The notes: generated by a model from the letters alone, not told the origin. Counted from the first letter of the stretch, positions 8,186-18,066 are shown. The stretch is DNA of 64,000 nucleotides from JBBQFC01 sp038321615 (GCA_038321615.1 JBBQFC010000001.1:58839-122838), one strand, 5' to 3'. Translations and numbers: made by a program.

Positions 8186-9105
8186 TGAAAGGCTAAATAG
8201 GGTGCGAATTTAGCGCATAATTGAGGCTCTACCAAGTTTCGTTTGCAAAAGTCCTGAATGTCAATAAATTGACCATTTCGCTCGCGCTCCATTACCACTG
8301 CATTTGCCAAATTCATGTGGAAGTAAGGATGTCGATCTAATTCCCGCGCCGTGGCCGAGTTGATTGAAATGGGCCGAATCTTTCGACGGTCGATTTCCAC
8401 AGCCGGGGCTATTTGGTCAATGCGCTCGGGAGTCATCTTAGCGATTTCCATAAGCTGCGCTAAGCTGTAAAATCCTCCTAATTCTTCGCGGCGCTTCACA
8501 ATAGATTTTGCCGTGTAAGCTCCAATTCCATACACAGCTACCAATTGAATAGTATCGGCCGAATTGAGCTCTACCAATTTGCGTTTGCTCGGAGAAAAAC
8601 CACTATAATTAGCCGTGTCAGACCATTTTACCTTTCCTTCTTTCGTTTCAACATCTCGCTTTTCAAAGGATTTCCAAGTATCTGCTTTCGCCTTCTTTTC
8701 GGGAAGGTCGATGTAGGGTTCAAGTGCGAGATACTCTAAGGAATCGATAAAAAAGAGCCGTCCGAAATCGGTTTTTACCCGGAAGGTGCCGCCGGCTTTT
8801 TGATACTTGCGCATGGAGGTAATTTCGCGATCTGAGAAACCCAGTTTTTGAAAACCCGAGTCGGGAAGGGTGTTTGGGTCAAAAGTAAAATACTCACCGA
8901 TGCGCTCGGGTTCGATCTCAATAGTTGGTTTTGAAGCTTCGCGCAAGGAGTCCAGGCGAGCATAAAGCTCCGCACTGTTGGTTCGCGGGGGTCTGAGTCG
9001 ATAGTACACTTCGGTGCCGACGAGTGATAGTACACCGATGACTAAAAGTGCGATCGCCCCATTGCGCTCCGATTTGTTATGCCTGAAATACTCACCGATT
9101 CGCAT
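8182..9105 (-). CDS. ComEA-like helix-hairpin-helix membrane protein
   Basis: 307 residues with one N-terminal transmembrane segment (about 17-35) and two helix-hairpin-helix DNA-binding regions near the C-terminus (about 180-240, beginning VELNSAD, and 245-300, beginning ISINSATA). Such proteins bind DNA at the cell surface in competence (ComEA), but many Bacteroidota members have no proven role. It lies between the AGCS symporter (16 bp gap) and apt (4-bp overlap), so it is probably in an operon with them. Confidence 0.8.
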   Translation of the reverse strand: MRIGEYFRHNKSERNGAIALLVIGVLSLVGTEVYYRLRPPRTNSAELYARLDSLREASKPTIEIEPERIGEYFTFDPNTLPDSGFQKLGFSDREITSMRKYQKAGGTFRVKTDFGRLFFIDSLEYLALEPYIDLPEKKAKADTWKSFEKRDVETKEGKVKWSDTANYSGFSPSKRKLVELNSADTIQLVAVYGIGAYTAKSIVKRREELGGFYSLAQLMEIAKMTPERIDQIAPAVEIDRRKIRPISINSATARELDRHPYFHMNLANAVVMERERNGQFIDIQDFCKRNLVEPQLCAKFAPYLAFH

Positions 9106-9121
9106 AACGATTCCTACAGAT

Positions 9122-11188
9122 TTAGGCTTTAAATTTTCGGATCACGCCCGACTTCAAATCTGCCAAATAAGCTTTCAGATCATTTCGAACCTCGCCAGAG
9201 AGCAATACTAAGCCCAGAATATTCGGGAAGGCCATACCCAATATCATCAAATCTGAAAAATCGAGCACGCTCCCGAGTCCAACAGAAGCGCCTACAACGA
9301 TGAAAATCAAGAATATGAGCTTGTAGACATTTGCGGCGTGTTTGGATTCTCCAAAGAGATATGCCCAAGCCTTTAGGCCGTAATACGACCAGGAAATCAT
9401 GGTAGAGAAGGCGAATAATACAATGGCAACCAAGAGAACCCAATCAAACCAAGGCACCACCGTAGTGAAAGCTGCCGAAGTAAGTTCGGAACCCGTGAGT
9501 CCGGCTGGGTCTACGGCAAAACCGGTGAATATCAATACGAGCGCGGTCATGGTACAAACCACTACGGTATCTACAAAGGGTTCCAATAAGGCTACAATCC
9601 CTTCGCTCACGGGATATCTGGTGCGGCTGGCACTATGTGCGATTGATGCGGAGCCAACTCCTGCTTCGTTGCTGAAAGCGGCACGTTGGAAGCCCACTAC
9701 CAAAACCCCGATTACTCCGCCTTTCAGCGCAGAAGGACTAAAGGCTCCTTCCCAAATAGCTTGGAAGGCAATACCGATGTTGGTAATATTCATGAAAATA
9801 ATCAGCAAAGAAAACCCGACATAAATTCCAACCATAAAAGGCACAATCTTATCAGTGACTTTAGCGATACTGCGAATGCCGCCCAAGATCACCAAAGCCA
9901 CCAAAATGGCCATAATCACTCCGAAAAGAGCGCCGTTGTTGGCAAAAAATGGAATTTTATTAGATACTTGCACGAAAGCTTGGTTGACCTGAAACATATT
10001 TCCACCGCCAAAAGAGCCGCCCACGCAAAGCACGGCAAAGACGACTGCCAGCACTTTACCGAGTGTGCCCATATTTCGGCGCTTCAATCCTTCACTCAAG
10101 TAGTACATGGGACCCCCGCTCACCACGCCATTTTCGTCTATGCGTCGGTACTTTACCCCGAGGGTGCACTCTGTAAATTTGCTTGCCATACCGAGGAAGC
10201 CCGCCGCAATCATCCAAAATGTGGCTCCGGCTCCTCCAATAACAATGGCGATGGCTACACCGGCTATGTTCCCAAGCCCTACTGTAGCTGACAGCGCAGT
10301 AGTGAGCGCTTGAAAATGGGACACCTCTCCCCGATCGCTCGGGTCTTCGTATTTGCCCCCAACAAGGGAAAGCGCATGTCGAAAACCGCGGAAGTTGATG
10401 AAGCGCATTTTGAGGGTGAAAAAGATAGCTCCCAGCACGAGCCAAATCACAATGAAAGGTATATTCTTCTTAACAGGATCTCCATTGGGGTGGGTCAATG
10501 GTCTTGGGGCATCGTATTGCACCGTAGCTACCACCCCTTTCTCGACGCTCGAAAGGGCTTTCAAGCTCCCGCGTTGGAAAACCTTATCGCCAGGTTCAAA
10601 AATTTGGTTCAGCATTCCGCTATCTGGTGAAAAAAGCGAAAAAGTATCGCGCTCATTTTGAAGAATGACTGCTAAACGCTGACCTTTCTTCACTTTTTCC
10701 CCATCGCCTACCAGCCAGGTATCAAGGCGAATCGAATCAACCTGCTGGTCTTTCCATCCTGGCGCATATGCATACGCTTCTTCTGCATATACGGTGGGGT
10801 CAACAATTCCAAAAGTCGCTAATGGATCATAAAACAGCACAGATGCCATAGCATTCACTAATGGCAAAAAAATGGCGTTTATGCGCTCTTCTGCCGATCC
10901 GGGCTCAACTTTTCCGCTTAGGGCTAAAATGGCTCCATTGGCATCCGTTATCAGCACTGATATATCCTGACCTTCCGTGATTTCTTTGCTCAGATCAGAG
11001 CTAAGCGCGGTACCTTGATTACTCCACTTATAGGTATAGGGCTCTTCGCCTCCACTTACCGCGGCTCTTGCGGTAACGTCGTTGATTTTAGTCGAACCAT
11101 TCTCCACTACAAGGTTACCGACTAGTTGGCCATAAGATGAAGTGGTGAGGCCAACACAAAAAACTAGAAATACGAGCGGCTTGGTCAT
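9122..11188 (-). CDS. Alanine/glycine:cation symporter (AGCS) with exported N-terminal domains
   Basis: Sodium-coupled small amino acid importer. The AGCS core occupies about residues 243-688, with the family signatures LSATVGLGNIAGVAIAI and AAFSNEAGVGSASIAHSA. Unlike ordinary family members (about 450-550 residues) it has a 240-residue preface: a signal peptide (1-21), an Ig-like segment resembling SprB repeats (about 24-92, GGEEPYTYKW), an amphipathic helix (103-127), then a barrel-sandwich segment like biotinyl/lipoyl or HlyD hairpins (about 150-213, SPDSGML...PGDKVFQRG). The lipoyl-type lysine is not evident. Symporter identity is firm; the function of the extension is unknown. Confidence 0.92.
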   Translation of the reverse strand: MTKPLVFLVFCVGLTTSSYGQLVGNLVVENGSTKINDVTARAAVSGGEEPYTYKWSNQGTALSSDLSKEITEGQDISVLITDANGAILALSGKVEPGSAEERINAIFLPLVNAMASVLFYDPLATFGIVDPTVYAEEAYAYAPGWKDQQVDSIRLDTWLVGDGEKVKKGQRLAVILQNERDTFSLFSPDSGMLNQIFEPGDKVFQRGSLKALSSVEKGVVATVQYDAPRPLTHPNGDPVKKNIPFIVIWLVLGAIFFTLKMRFINFRGFRHALSLVGGKYEDPSDRGEVSHFQALTTALSATVGLGNIAGVAIAIVIGGAGATFWMIAAGFLGMASKFTECTLGVKYRRIDENGVVSGGPMYYLSEGLKRRNMGTLGKVLAVVFAVLCVGGSFGGGNMFQVNQAFVQVSNKIPFFANNGALFGVIMAILVALVILGGIRSIAKVTDKIVPFMVGIYVGFSLLIIFMNITNIGIAFQAIWEGAFSPSALKGGVIGVLVVGFQRAAFSNEAGVGSASIAHSASRTRYPVSEGIVALLEPFVDTVVVCTMTALVLIFTGFAVDPAGLTGSELTSAAFTTVVPWFDWVLLVAIVLFAFSTMISWSYYGLKAWAYLFGESKHAANVYKLIFLIFIVVGASVGLGSVLDFSDLMILGMAFPNILGLVLLSGEVRNDLKAYLADLKSGVIRKFKA

Positions 11189-11267
11189 ATTGAATAAGGT
11201 GAGAGGGCTTTAAACCCGCGCTGCGAGTTTACTAAAAGAAGCGGAAAAACCGAAATGAGCCCACTAC

Positions 11268-11501
11268 TTAGATATCCCAAATGGTGGGGCGCGTGGTAGA
11301 AACGAAGTAATGTTTGTGCTCCAGCATAAAGGCCATAAAAAGGTAGATGAGCAGTGGGGAACCTAAGGTGATGAAGGAAATATAAATAAAATATAACCTT
11401 ACAGTTGAAGATTGAATATTCAACTTCCCGCCCCACCAGGCACAAACGCCGTAGGCTTGGCGTTCAAAAAAATTATAAATGCCTTGAATGATCCTTTCCA
11501 T
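11268..11501 (-). CDS. PspC domain-containing protein
   Basis: Small membrane protein, 77 residues. The N-terminal part (ERQAYGVCAWWGGKLNIQ) matches the PspC pattern, followed by one or two hydrophobic segments (VRLYFIYISFITLGSPLLIY). PspC proteins take part in envelope-stress signalling, but short Bacteroidota versions are uncharacterised. Its start overlaps the end of the DUF2851 gene by 29 bp, so the two are probably coupled. Confidence 0.8.
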   Translation of the reverse strand: MERIIQGIYNFFERQAYGVCAWWGGKLNIQSSTVRLYFIYISFITLGSPLLIYLFMAFMLEHKHYFVSTTRPTIWDI

Positions 11502-12777
11502 GTCTTTCTAATAATTGTACTCCGACCTTGCAAGATAAACATTTCAGCTTGTCGCAGGCCGACTTTTTCAATCCTATTAATCCTTGCGAGTCAAATGCAC
11601 TTCGCTTTGGAAAGCCTAAGTTCTCAAATTTTTTGACAATACCATTCGACTCTGCTGGAAGCGCATCGAGTAAGGTCGCAGCTCTTTCTTTCCACTCATC
11701 CTCCTTATTATAGCTTGCAAGGGCAAATAGAAAAGGTGCTACCGCGTTAATCAGAATCGAATTTCCCAAATCTTGACCGATACTCTTAGCCACTTTCTGC
11801 CCTTCATCGCCAAAGGTATAACGCGACAACCAATACGGTTCCTGCAAATTGAGTTCGAACATGCCCAGGTAGTCCAGCAGAGTCTGATTTTCTACAGTGC
11901 GCTGCGCAAGCGCGCCTTGATTGAAATATAATTGAGCCAATTCGGCCAAACGCAAAGTGGGAAAACTTTGGGGCCTCATGCGGGCAAATTTCCAGGAACC
12001 AGCCGACATAGGCGTTAGCTCATATTTTTTCGCTTGAAATCTATAGGTAGATTGAAGTTCTGAGACGTAGGGATCGTCGTTTGGATGAATAGGTAGCAAA
12101 CCCGCTTGCCCAAAGAAGAGCGCACTCAACTCCAAAATGGAAGCCGAATTCTTGCGGATAAGCGATATGGGCGTGATCCGTGAGAAATGTTCAAATGGCA
12201 GGGTATTCACCTTGGCACCCATAGCCTTGCAAAGCAGTTCAAAAAAAGCCTGTTCCATATCGCCTTGATGGAGTCTAAGGGATTGCAGGCACGTATCGGC
12301 TTTTTCTGTAAGGCGCTCTACCAGAGCTGCTTCCACCGCTTGCGATTTGTAGATAACCGGAATATCGGAAACACTTTCTGCGCAAGGGATAAATAGCTTT
12401 TTCGCCGTCCAGCTTGTGTAATATCGGTAGGTTTGGTAATCGATGAGATCGCGAAGGGTTAAGACCGGAATGGGCGATCCACTCGGGTCGAGTACATCTT
12501 GATCGGCCGTGTAGACTACATGCAAGATCACATTTTTGTAGGCCGCATCTGTTTGATGGCCGTGGCGGTACCAATCGGATGCCTGAATGTGTATTTCCAC
12601 ATTGCCCGCCCATACGGTGTCGCCAATTTGGATTCGTGCTTCCAGAAAATCGGGGCCCGAATTGGTGTTGTGATTGCCTACCTGCAAAATCCGGATGGCT
12701 TCTCCCTTGGTGGTTTGGAGATTTTCTTGCGCAAATCGTCGGAGTTTCCAGCAATAATGTAGAAAATCTTCCTTCAT
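11473..12777 (-). CDS. DUF2851 family protein
   Basis: 434 residues with the family N-terminus MKEDFLHYCWKLRRF and the segment VGNHNTNSGPDFLEARIQI. DUF2851 proteins are widespread in Bacteroidota and of unknown function; the N-terminal half contains acidic and basic motifs somewhat reminiscent of nuclease folds, but I do not claim an activity. The C-terminus is Cys-rich (ACDKLKCLSCKVG), a possible metal site. It starts 9 bp after pyrF. Confidence 0.85.
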   Translation of the reverse strand: MKEDFLHYCWKLRRFAQENLQTTKGEAIRILQVGNHNTNSGPDFLEARIQIGDTVWAGNVEIHIQASDWYRHGHQTDAAYKNVILHVVYTADQDVLDPSGSPIPVLTLRDLIDYQTYRYYTSWTAKKLFIPCAESVSDIPVIYKSQAVEAALVERLTEKADTCLQSLRLHQGDMEQAFFELLCKAMGAKVNTLPFEHFSRITPISLIRKNSASILELSALFFGQAGLLPIHPNDDPYVSELQSTYRFQAKKYELTPMSAGSWKFARMRPQSFPTLRLAELAQLYFNQGALAQRTVENQTLLDYLGMFELNLQEPYWLSRYTFGDEGQKVAKSIGQDLGNSILINAVAPFLFALASYNKEDEWKERAATLLDALPAESNGIVKKFENLGFPKRSAFDSQGLIGLKKSACDKLKCLSCKVGVQLLERHGKDHSRHL

Positions 12778-12786
12778 AACCCCTTT

Positions 12787-13596
12787 TTAAAGTCCGGCTT
12801 CTGTGAGAATAGCATTCATCTCTTCAGCCATTCGCTTGGCTTCTCGGGCTGCAGCTTCCGCAAAATCAAGGCCGTCGGATGCGTAAAGAATAGAGCGGGA
12901 AGCATTCACCAAGATACCCACATCGCCATTTAACCCATATTTTGCCACATCGGCCAAGCTACCACCTTGTGCTCCCACACCGGGAACCAGGAGGAAATGA
13001 TCGGGGGCTAAAACTCTCACTTCGCGAAAGAATTCGGGGCGGGTCGCTCCTACCACGTACATCATATTTTCAGGGGTACCCCATTTCGCCGAAGTGCGCA
13101 ATACCTCCCGATAGAGTTGATCGCTACCCTTAAGCTGAAAATCGCCCGCACCTTTATTGGATGTAAGTGCAAGTAGTATGACCCATTTGTTTGGGAAATC
13201 GAGAAAAGGAATCACGGAGTCGCTTCCCATGTACGGTGCCACAGTGATGGCATCGAAAGGCATGGTTTCAAAAAATGCTTCGGCGTACTTTCGCGAAGTG
13301 TTTCCGATATCGCCCCGCTTGGCATCGGCTATGGTGAAATGGTCTTTGCCGATATACTCAATCGTCTTTTGCAAACTTTGCCAGCCTTTCAAGCCGAGAG
13401 CTTCGTAAAAAGCGGTGTTGGGTTTATAAGCCACGCAATAAGGGCGAGTCGCATCGATTATCGCCTTGTTGAAAGCAAAGATCGGATTGTCCAGATGCCG
13501 AAGCGTGGATGGAATCTTCTGGATATCCGGATCGAGCCCTACGCATAAAAAGCTGCGCTTTTGGCGGATAGCAGATATGAGTTGCGCTCGGTTCAC
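12787..13596 (-). CDS. pyrF: Orotidine-5'-phosphate decarboxylase
   Basis: Final step of UMP synthesis. 269 residues of the longer (type 2) family: VGLDPDIQKIP near the N-terminus and the catalytic signature DAKRGDIGNT at 91-100. Its start overlaps the prfA stop by 4 bp, indicating a prfA-pyrF-DUF2851-PspC transcription unit. Confidence 0.96.
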   Translation of the reverse strand: MNRAQLISAIRQKRSFLCVGLDPDIQKIPSTLRHLDNPIFAFNKAIIDATRPYCVAYKPNTAFYEALGLKGWQSLQKTIEYIGKDHFTIADAKRGDIGNTSRKYAEAFFETMPFDAITVAPYMGSDSVIPFLDFPNKWVILLALTSNKGAGDFQLKGSDQLYREVLRTSAKWGTPENMMYVVGATRPEFFREVRVLAPDHFLLVPGVGAQGGSLADVAKYGLNGDVGILVNASRSILYASDGLDFAEAAAREAKRMAEEMNAILTEAGL

Positions 13597-14687
13597 GTGC
13601 CTTGATTGATGCTTTCCTGAAGCTTCTCGGCATTCTCCGCTACCTGAAGCGGGCCGATCACTTCGTCGAGTTCGCCATTTATCACGCCCGATAAATTATA
13701 GAGCGTTAGATTAATGCGGTGATCTGTCACCCGATCTTGGGGATAATTATACGTGCGAATTTTGGCCGATCGGTCGCCGGAAGATACCATAGACTTGCGC
13801 TTTTCGGAATCGGCACTCAATTTTTTCGCGAGCTCCATTTCATAAATACGTGTCCGAAGCACTCCCAGTGCTTTCTCGTAATTCTTCATCTTCGACTTCT
13901 GGTCTTGACATTGAGCTACGATACCCGATGGTAAGTGGGTAAGCCGGATAGCGGAGTAGGTTGTATTCACCGATTGACCACCCGGACCCGAAGAGCAATA
14001 GCTATCCACGCGCAGATCGCTTTCTTTCACTTCCACGTCAAATTCTTCTGCTTCGGGAAGCACAATTACGGTGGCTGCGGATGTATGAACGCGTCCTTGC
14101 GTTTCAGTTTGCGGAACGCGCTGCACGCGATGCACGCCCCCTTCGTACTTCAGCGTGCCATAAGCACCAGTGCCTATGACATTGAAGATAATTTCCTTGA
14201 AACCTCCAGCACTTCCGTAATTGGTATCTACTAATTCGATGCTCCAGCCCTTCATCTCCACGTATCGAGAATACATTCGGAAGAGGTCGCCAGCAAAAAT
14301 ACTGGCCTCGTCGCCACCCGTACCCGCGCGGATTTCAAGAATAGCGTTCTTCACATCTTCCGGATCTTTTGGGATCAGTAAGACCTTGATTTCCTCTTCG
14401 AGCGTTTCTTTTTTATTCTCCAATTCCGGTAATTCGAGGCTCGCCATTTCCTTGAATTCTTCGTCCGTTTCGGTGAGCACAATGTGCTTTGCGTTCGCCA
14501 AATTCTCCACAACCAGGAGGTAATGGTCGTATGCTTTTGCAATCGGCTCCAATTCCTTGTATTCCTTTGTAAGTTTCACGTACCGCTTCATATCGGTCAT
14601 GATACCGGGATCGGTAATGGCCTTGCCTACTTCTTCGTAATGCTCCTTTACCACTGATAAACGAGCTAATATTTCTCTTTGATCCAT
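13593..14687 (-). CDS. prfA: Peptide chain release factor 1
   Basis: Recognises UAA and UAG and triggers peptide release. 364 residues. The tripeptide stop-codon reader is PQT (192-194, in RVPQTETQGR) and the catalytic GGQ is at 236-238 (SGPGGQSVN). It lies 2 bp downstream of purM and overlaps pyrF. Confidence 0.98.
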   Translation of the reverse strand: MDQREILARLSVVKEHYEEVGKAITDPGIMTDMKRYVKLTKEYKELEPIAKAYDHYLLVVENLANAKHIVLTETDEEFKEMASLELPELENKKETLEEEIKVLLIPKDPEDVKNAILEIRAGTGGDEASIFAGDLFRMYSRYVEMKGWSIELVDTNYGSAGGFKEIIFNVIGTGAYGTLKYEGGVHRVQRVPQTETQGRVHTSAATVIVLPEAEEFDVEVKESDLRVDSYCSSGPGGQSVNTTYSAIRLTHLPSGIVAQCQDQKSKMKNYEKALGVLRTRIYEMELAKKLSADSEKRKSMVSSGDRSAKIRTYNYPQDRVTDHRINLTLYNLSGVINGELDEVIGPLQVAENAEKLQESINQGT

Positions 14688-14689
14688 TG

Positions 14690-15862
14690 TTATTGGTAAT
14701 GATAAGTTCCGCTCTGCGTAGATATGGTTAAATGAGCCTTGGTAGCAGCTTCTACCCTTCCCACTATTTGTGCCTTCACCCCAAAGCTTTCGCTGATGGC
14801 GATCAAGCTTTCTGCTGTTTTGGCATCGGTGTAAACTTCCATGCGATGACCCATATTGAATACCTTATACATTTCCTGCCAGGGAGTTTGCGATACTTTC
14901 TGTATAAGGTCGAACAGCGGCGGCGTGTCAAATAAATTGTCCTTAATAATATGGGCATTTTCTACGAAGTGGAGCACCTTGGTTTGCGCTCCGCCGCTGC
15001 AATGCACAATACCATGCACCGCTAATCTATGTTTTTCGAGTAGTTTCTTAATAATAGGAGCATAAGTGCGCGTGGGTGAGAGCACCGCTTTACCTAAGTC
15101 GACCGGCATACTATCTACCCGATCGGTGAGATGGTAAGGCCCCGAATACGTGAGTTCTTCCGGGACGTTCGCATCGAAGGTTTCCGGGTATTTTTGACCC
15201 ACTGATTTATTGAAGACGTCGTGTCGTGCCGAGGTAAGGCCATTACTTCCCATTCCTGCGTTGTAGGAATCTTCATAAGTGGCTTGGCCGTAAGAAGCGA
15301 GACCCACAATTACGTCGCCTTCACGAATATTAGCGTTGTCGATAATCTTACTTCGGAGGCTGCGTGCAGTTACCGTGCTGTCCACCACTACGGTTTGTAT
15401 CAAATCGCCAAGGTCGGCCGTTTCGCCACCTGTGCTGTGTATGCCTATTCCCAAGGTGCGCAAGTCTTCGAGTACCGCTTCGGTGCCTTCAATCAGAGCC
15501 TTGATCACTTCGCCAGGGATACGGTGTTTGTTGCGTCCGATGGTCGAACTCACCAATATATTATCGGTAATGCCCACGCAGAGTAGATCGTCGATATTCA
15601 TGATCAGCGCATCCTGGGCAATACCTTTCCAAACGCTTAAGTCACCGGTTTCTCTCCAATAAGCATAAGCAAGCGACGATTTGGTGCCCGCTCCGTCGGC
15701 GTGCATTACGATGCAATGTTCCGGGCTACCGGTGAGCATATCGGCGATGACTTTGCAAAACGCTTTTGGGAAAAGCCCCTTATCGATCGCCGCAATAGCA
15801 GCGTGCACGTCTTCTTTTCCGGCACTTACACCACGGGCTTGATATCTTTTTTCTACGTTCAT
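14690..15862 (-). CDS. purM: Phosphoribosylformylglycinamidine cyclo-ligase (AIR synthase)
   Basis: ATP-dependent ring closure of FGAM to AIR in purine synthesis. The 390 residues are of the longer form common in Bacteroidota; motifs include GVSAGKEDVHAAI at the N-terminus, MHADGAGTKSSLAY and IHSTGGETADLGD. The start codon lies only 4 nt after the T-run of the terminator of the OmpA-family gene, so any separate promoter must lie upstream of that hairpin. Followed by prfA. Confidence 0.96.
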   Translation of the reverse strand: MNVEKRYQARGVSAGKEDVHAAIAAIDKGLFPKAFCKVIADMLTGSPEHCIVMHADGAGTKSSLAYAYWRETGDLSVWKGIAQDALIMNIDDLLCVGITDNILVSSTIGRNKHRIPGEVIKALIEGTEAVLEDLRTLGIGIHSTGGETADLGDLIQTVVVDSTVTARSLRSKIIDNANIREGDVIVGLASYGQATYEDSYNAGMGSNGLTSARHDVFNKSVGQKYPETFDANVPEELTYSGPYHLTDRVDSMPVDLGKAVLSPTRTYAPIIKKLLEKHRLAVHGIVHCSGGAQTKVLHFVENAHIIKDNLFDTPPLFDLIQKVSQTPWQEMYKVFNMGHRMEVYTDAKTAESLIAISESFGVKAQIVGRVEAATKAHLTISTQSGTYHYQ

Positions 15863-15865
15863 AAT

Positions 15866-15901
15866 AAAAAAGAAAGCATCCCGAAGACCTTTCCGGGATG
15901 C
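15866..15901 (-). terminator. Intrinsic terminator after the OmpA-family gene
   Basis: Minus-strand stem GCATCCCG/CGGGATGC (15894-15901 with 15876-15883) followed by TTTCTTTTTT. It abuts the purM start codon and so could also serve as a leader attenuator for purM. Confidence 0.8.
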
Positions 15902-15923
15902 CTTAAAAATTATTGGACCTACG

Positions 15924-17909
15924 CTAATTATTATCCTGGGGGACGTAATTAAAGTTTAGTACTGAAAACTCCGTCCGTCGATTCTTCTGGTGTGCGGCTT
16001 CTTTCTCTTCTTCAGTAGGCATTTTGGCAATGACGGCATCCGAAATGCGGAGGCGTGATTCTCCATAACCCTTGGCTACCATGCGTTCTTTGGATATTCC
16101 CTTTCCGGCCAGGTAGTCTATGCAGCTTTGGGCTCTGCGCTGCGATAAGTCCATGTTTGCTGCGTCCTTACCACGCGAGTCAGTATGGGCTTGAAGTTCG
16201 ATAATGATGGTGGGGTTGTCCACCAAGGTGCGGTAAAGAAAGTCGAGCGAGTCGGCAGAATTTACTTCCTCATTGATCTGCAATTCGGCCTTGGCAAAAG
16301 CATAGCGCACTTCTGGGAACTCGATCGCTTTATCGGGCGCAGTGAAGGTGATAAAGTATTCCTTGAGGAATGTGGTTGATTCATTAAGCCCCACCGTGCT
16401 TATTTGATCTTTGGCTACCAGATAGTCAGGCTTGGCCACTTGAATGGAGTAATTCGTCTCCGGATTGATGTAGCGCTCTTCACCTTTTTCGGCAAATGAA
16501 AAAGCACCACCGGCATCGCTGAGCGCTTCGAAAGAACTACCATCGCTGCCCACCACGCTTATAGTTGCATCGGCCACAGGTAGTTGGGTGTCCTTATCGT
16601 AAATTTGACCTTCGAGCGCGTAAAGCAAATCGGGAAGGTTGAAGCTGTAGATATCGTCATTGCCTTTTCCACCTGCCCGGTCGGAACTGAGGTAACCGCG
16701 CTCTGCATCGCCCTGCCAAATTATACCAAAATCGTCGGCATTTGAATTGATTGGCGCTTTTGCATTTTGTGGATTTCCCCAAGCATTATCGCCTGTTTTC
16801 TCAGCACTGAATATATCCATACCTCCCATACCAGGGTGGCCATCGGATGCGAAGAAAAGCATTCCATCTTTACGAACGAAGGGGAACAATTCATCTTGCG
16901 GCGTATTAATCGAAGGCCCAAGGTTCACAGCTTTTCCAGCCGTGCGCGACCCTTTATCATAAGTAGACATCCAGAGGTCTCGACCGCCTTGGCCGCCAGG
17001 CATATCACTGGCGAAGATTATGTAGTCTTCGTTTATGGTAAGCGCGGGGTGACCAACGGTTGTAAGATCTGTGCTTTGCTCATTTTTCAAGGGCAGTAAT
17101 TGGGCAGTTGACCAGGAACCATCTACTTTGCGGCTTACAAAAATGTCGCAACCATTATTTTTGTCCTTATCGCTTTGGCAGCGGGTAAAAAGCATGGTTT
17201 CAAAATCGCTCGTCAAAAAAGGCGTAGCTTCATTGTGAACTGTGTTTATCTTGTAAGTCAGGCGCTCAGGCTCGCTCCATTTACCTTTTGAATCGCGCGA
17301 AGCGAAGAAGATATCCTGAAAGTTCTCACCCGTTCTTCCGTCTATTTCCAAGCCTTGCGCGCCTTGTCGCGAAGAGCTATAGAAAATTGTCTTGCCTTCT
17401 GCATCAGCCCATCCGGACGAAAAGTCGTATTCGGGACTGTTCAACAAGATTTCGTTTTGCACGATATATCGGGTCGGTACTTTCTGCAATTCCTTCGCAT
17501 ATTTGGCATCTGACAGGCCTTTGACAGCAATGGCATCGCCGGGAACTTTCTCCAGATATCGGTTGTAATATTCGGTGGCCTGCCCGAAGTCTCCTTCGTG
17601 GTGATAAGCCTGCGCGAGGTACAAGAAAGCTTTTGGCTCTTTGTATTCGCCCTTGAGTGCTTTGTTATACCATATTACTTGTTGCTCATAATCGAGCGTG
17701 TACCGATACGACTCGGCAATTTGATAAAGCATACGCGCCTTCTCATCCGCACTGGGCTCTTTGGCATAAGCTTTCTTATACATATCGATAGCACTGTAAT
17801 AGGCTTCGTTTTTGAAGGCATTATCGGCTTCTTTGACCAGGCGTTCGACCTGTGCAAATGTGTGGTTTACAGCAAATACGGCTAATAAAACTAAAAGCGC
17901 TTTTCTCAT
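15924..17909 (-). CDS. PorE-like TPR/PD40/OmpA family outer-membrane protein
   Basis: 661 residues. A signal peptide (1-19) is followed by TPR-like helices (about 22-130), PD40/WD40-like beta-propeller repeats (about 150-425, with YFSSSR, FASDMPGGQGGRD and GYLSSDRAGG), a carboxypeptidase-regulatory-like domain (about 432-515) and a C-terminal OmpA peptidoglycan-binding domain (about 540-655, ELQAHTDSRG...NRRTEF). This order is that of T9SS component PorE and its paralogues; Bacteroidota often carry several, so equivalence to PorE is not certain. It presumably anchors envelope complexes to peptidoglycan. Confidence 0.88.
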   Translation of the reverse strand: MRKALLVLLAVFAVNHTFAQVERLVKEADNAFKNEAYYSAIDMYKKAYAKEPSADEKARMLYQIAESYRYTLDYEQQVIWYNKALKGEYKEPKAFLYLAQAYHHEGDFGQATEYYNRYLEKVPGDAIAVKGLSDAKYAKELQKVPTRYIVQNEILLNSPEYDFSSGWADAEGKTIFYSSSRQGAQGLEIDGRTGENFQDIFFASRDSKGKWSEPERLTYKINTVHNEATPFLTSDFETMLFTRCQSDKDKNNGCDIFVSRKVDGSWSTAQLLPLKNEQSTDLTTVGHPALTINEDYIIFASDMPGGQGGRDLWMSTYDKGSRTAGKAVNLGPSINTPQDELFPFVRKDGMLFFASDGHPGMGGMDIFSAEKTGDNAWGNPQNAKAPINSNADDFGIIWQGDAERGYLSSDRAGGKGNDDIYSFNLPDLLYALEGQIYDKDTQLPVADATISVVGSDGSSFEALSDAGGAFSFAEKGEERYINPETNYSIQVAKPDYLVAKDQISTVGLNESTTFLKEYFITFTAPDKAIEFPEVRYAFAKAELQINEEVNSADSLDFLYRTLVDNPTIIIELQAHTDSRGKDAANMDLSQRRAQSCIDYLAGKGISKERMVAKGYGESRLRISDAVIAKMPTEEEKEAAHQKNRRTEFSVLNFNYVPQDNN

Positions 17910-18066
17910 AAGTTATTTTAAAGTGAAATGGACTTGGTCTAAAATCCTTCCAAAGTAAAGATAAAGTTGTGATATAGCCAAAACAGCAAGGAAAAAGCCG
18001 AACCATTGTTAAGGATGATTCAGCTGTTGGAGTAAAACGAACGAAGAGTTTTGGCAGGCTTAATAG

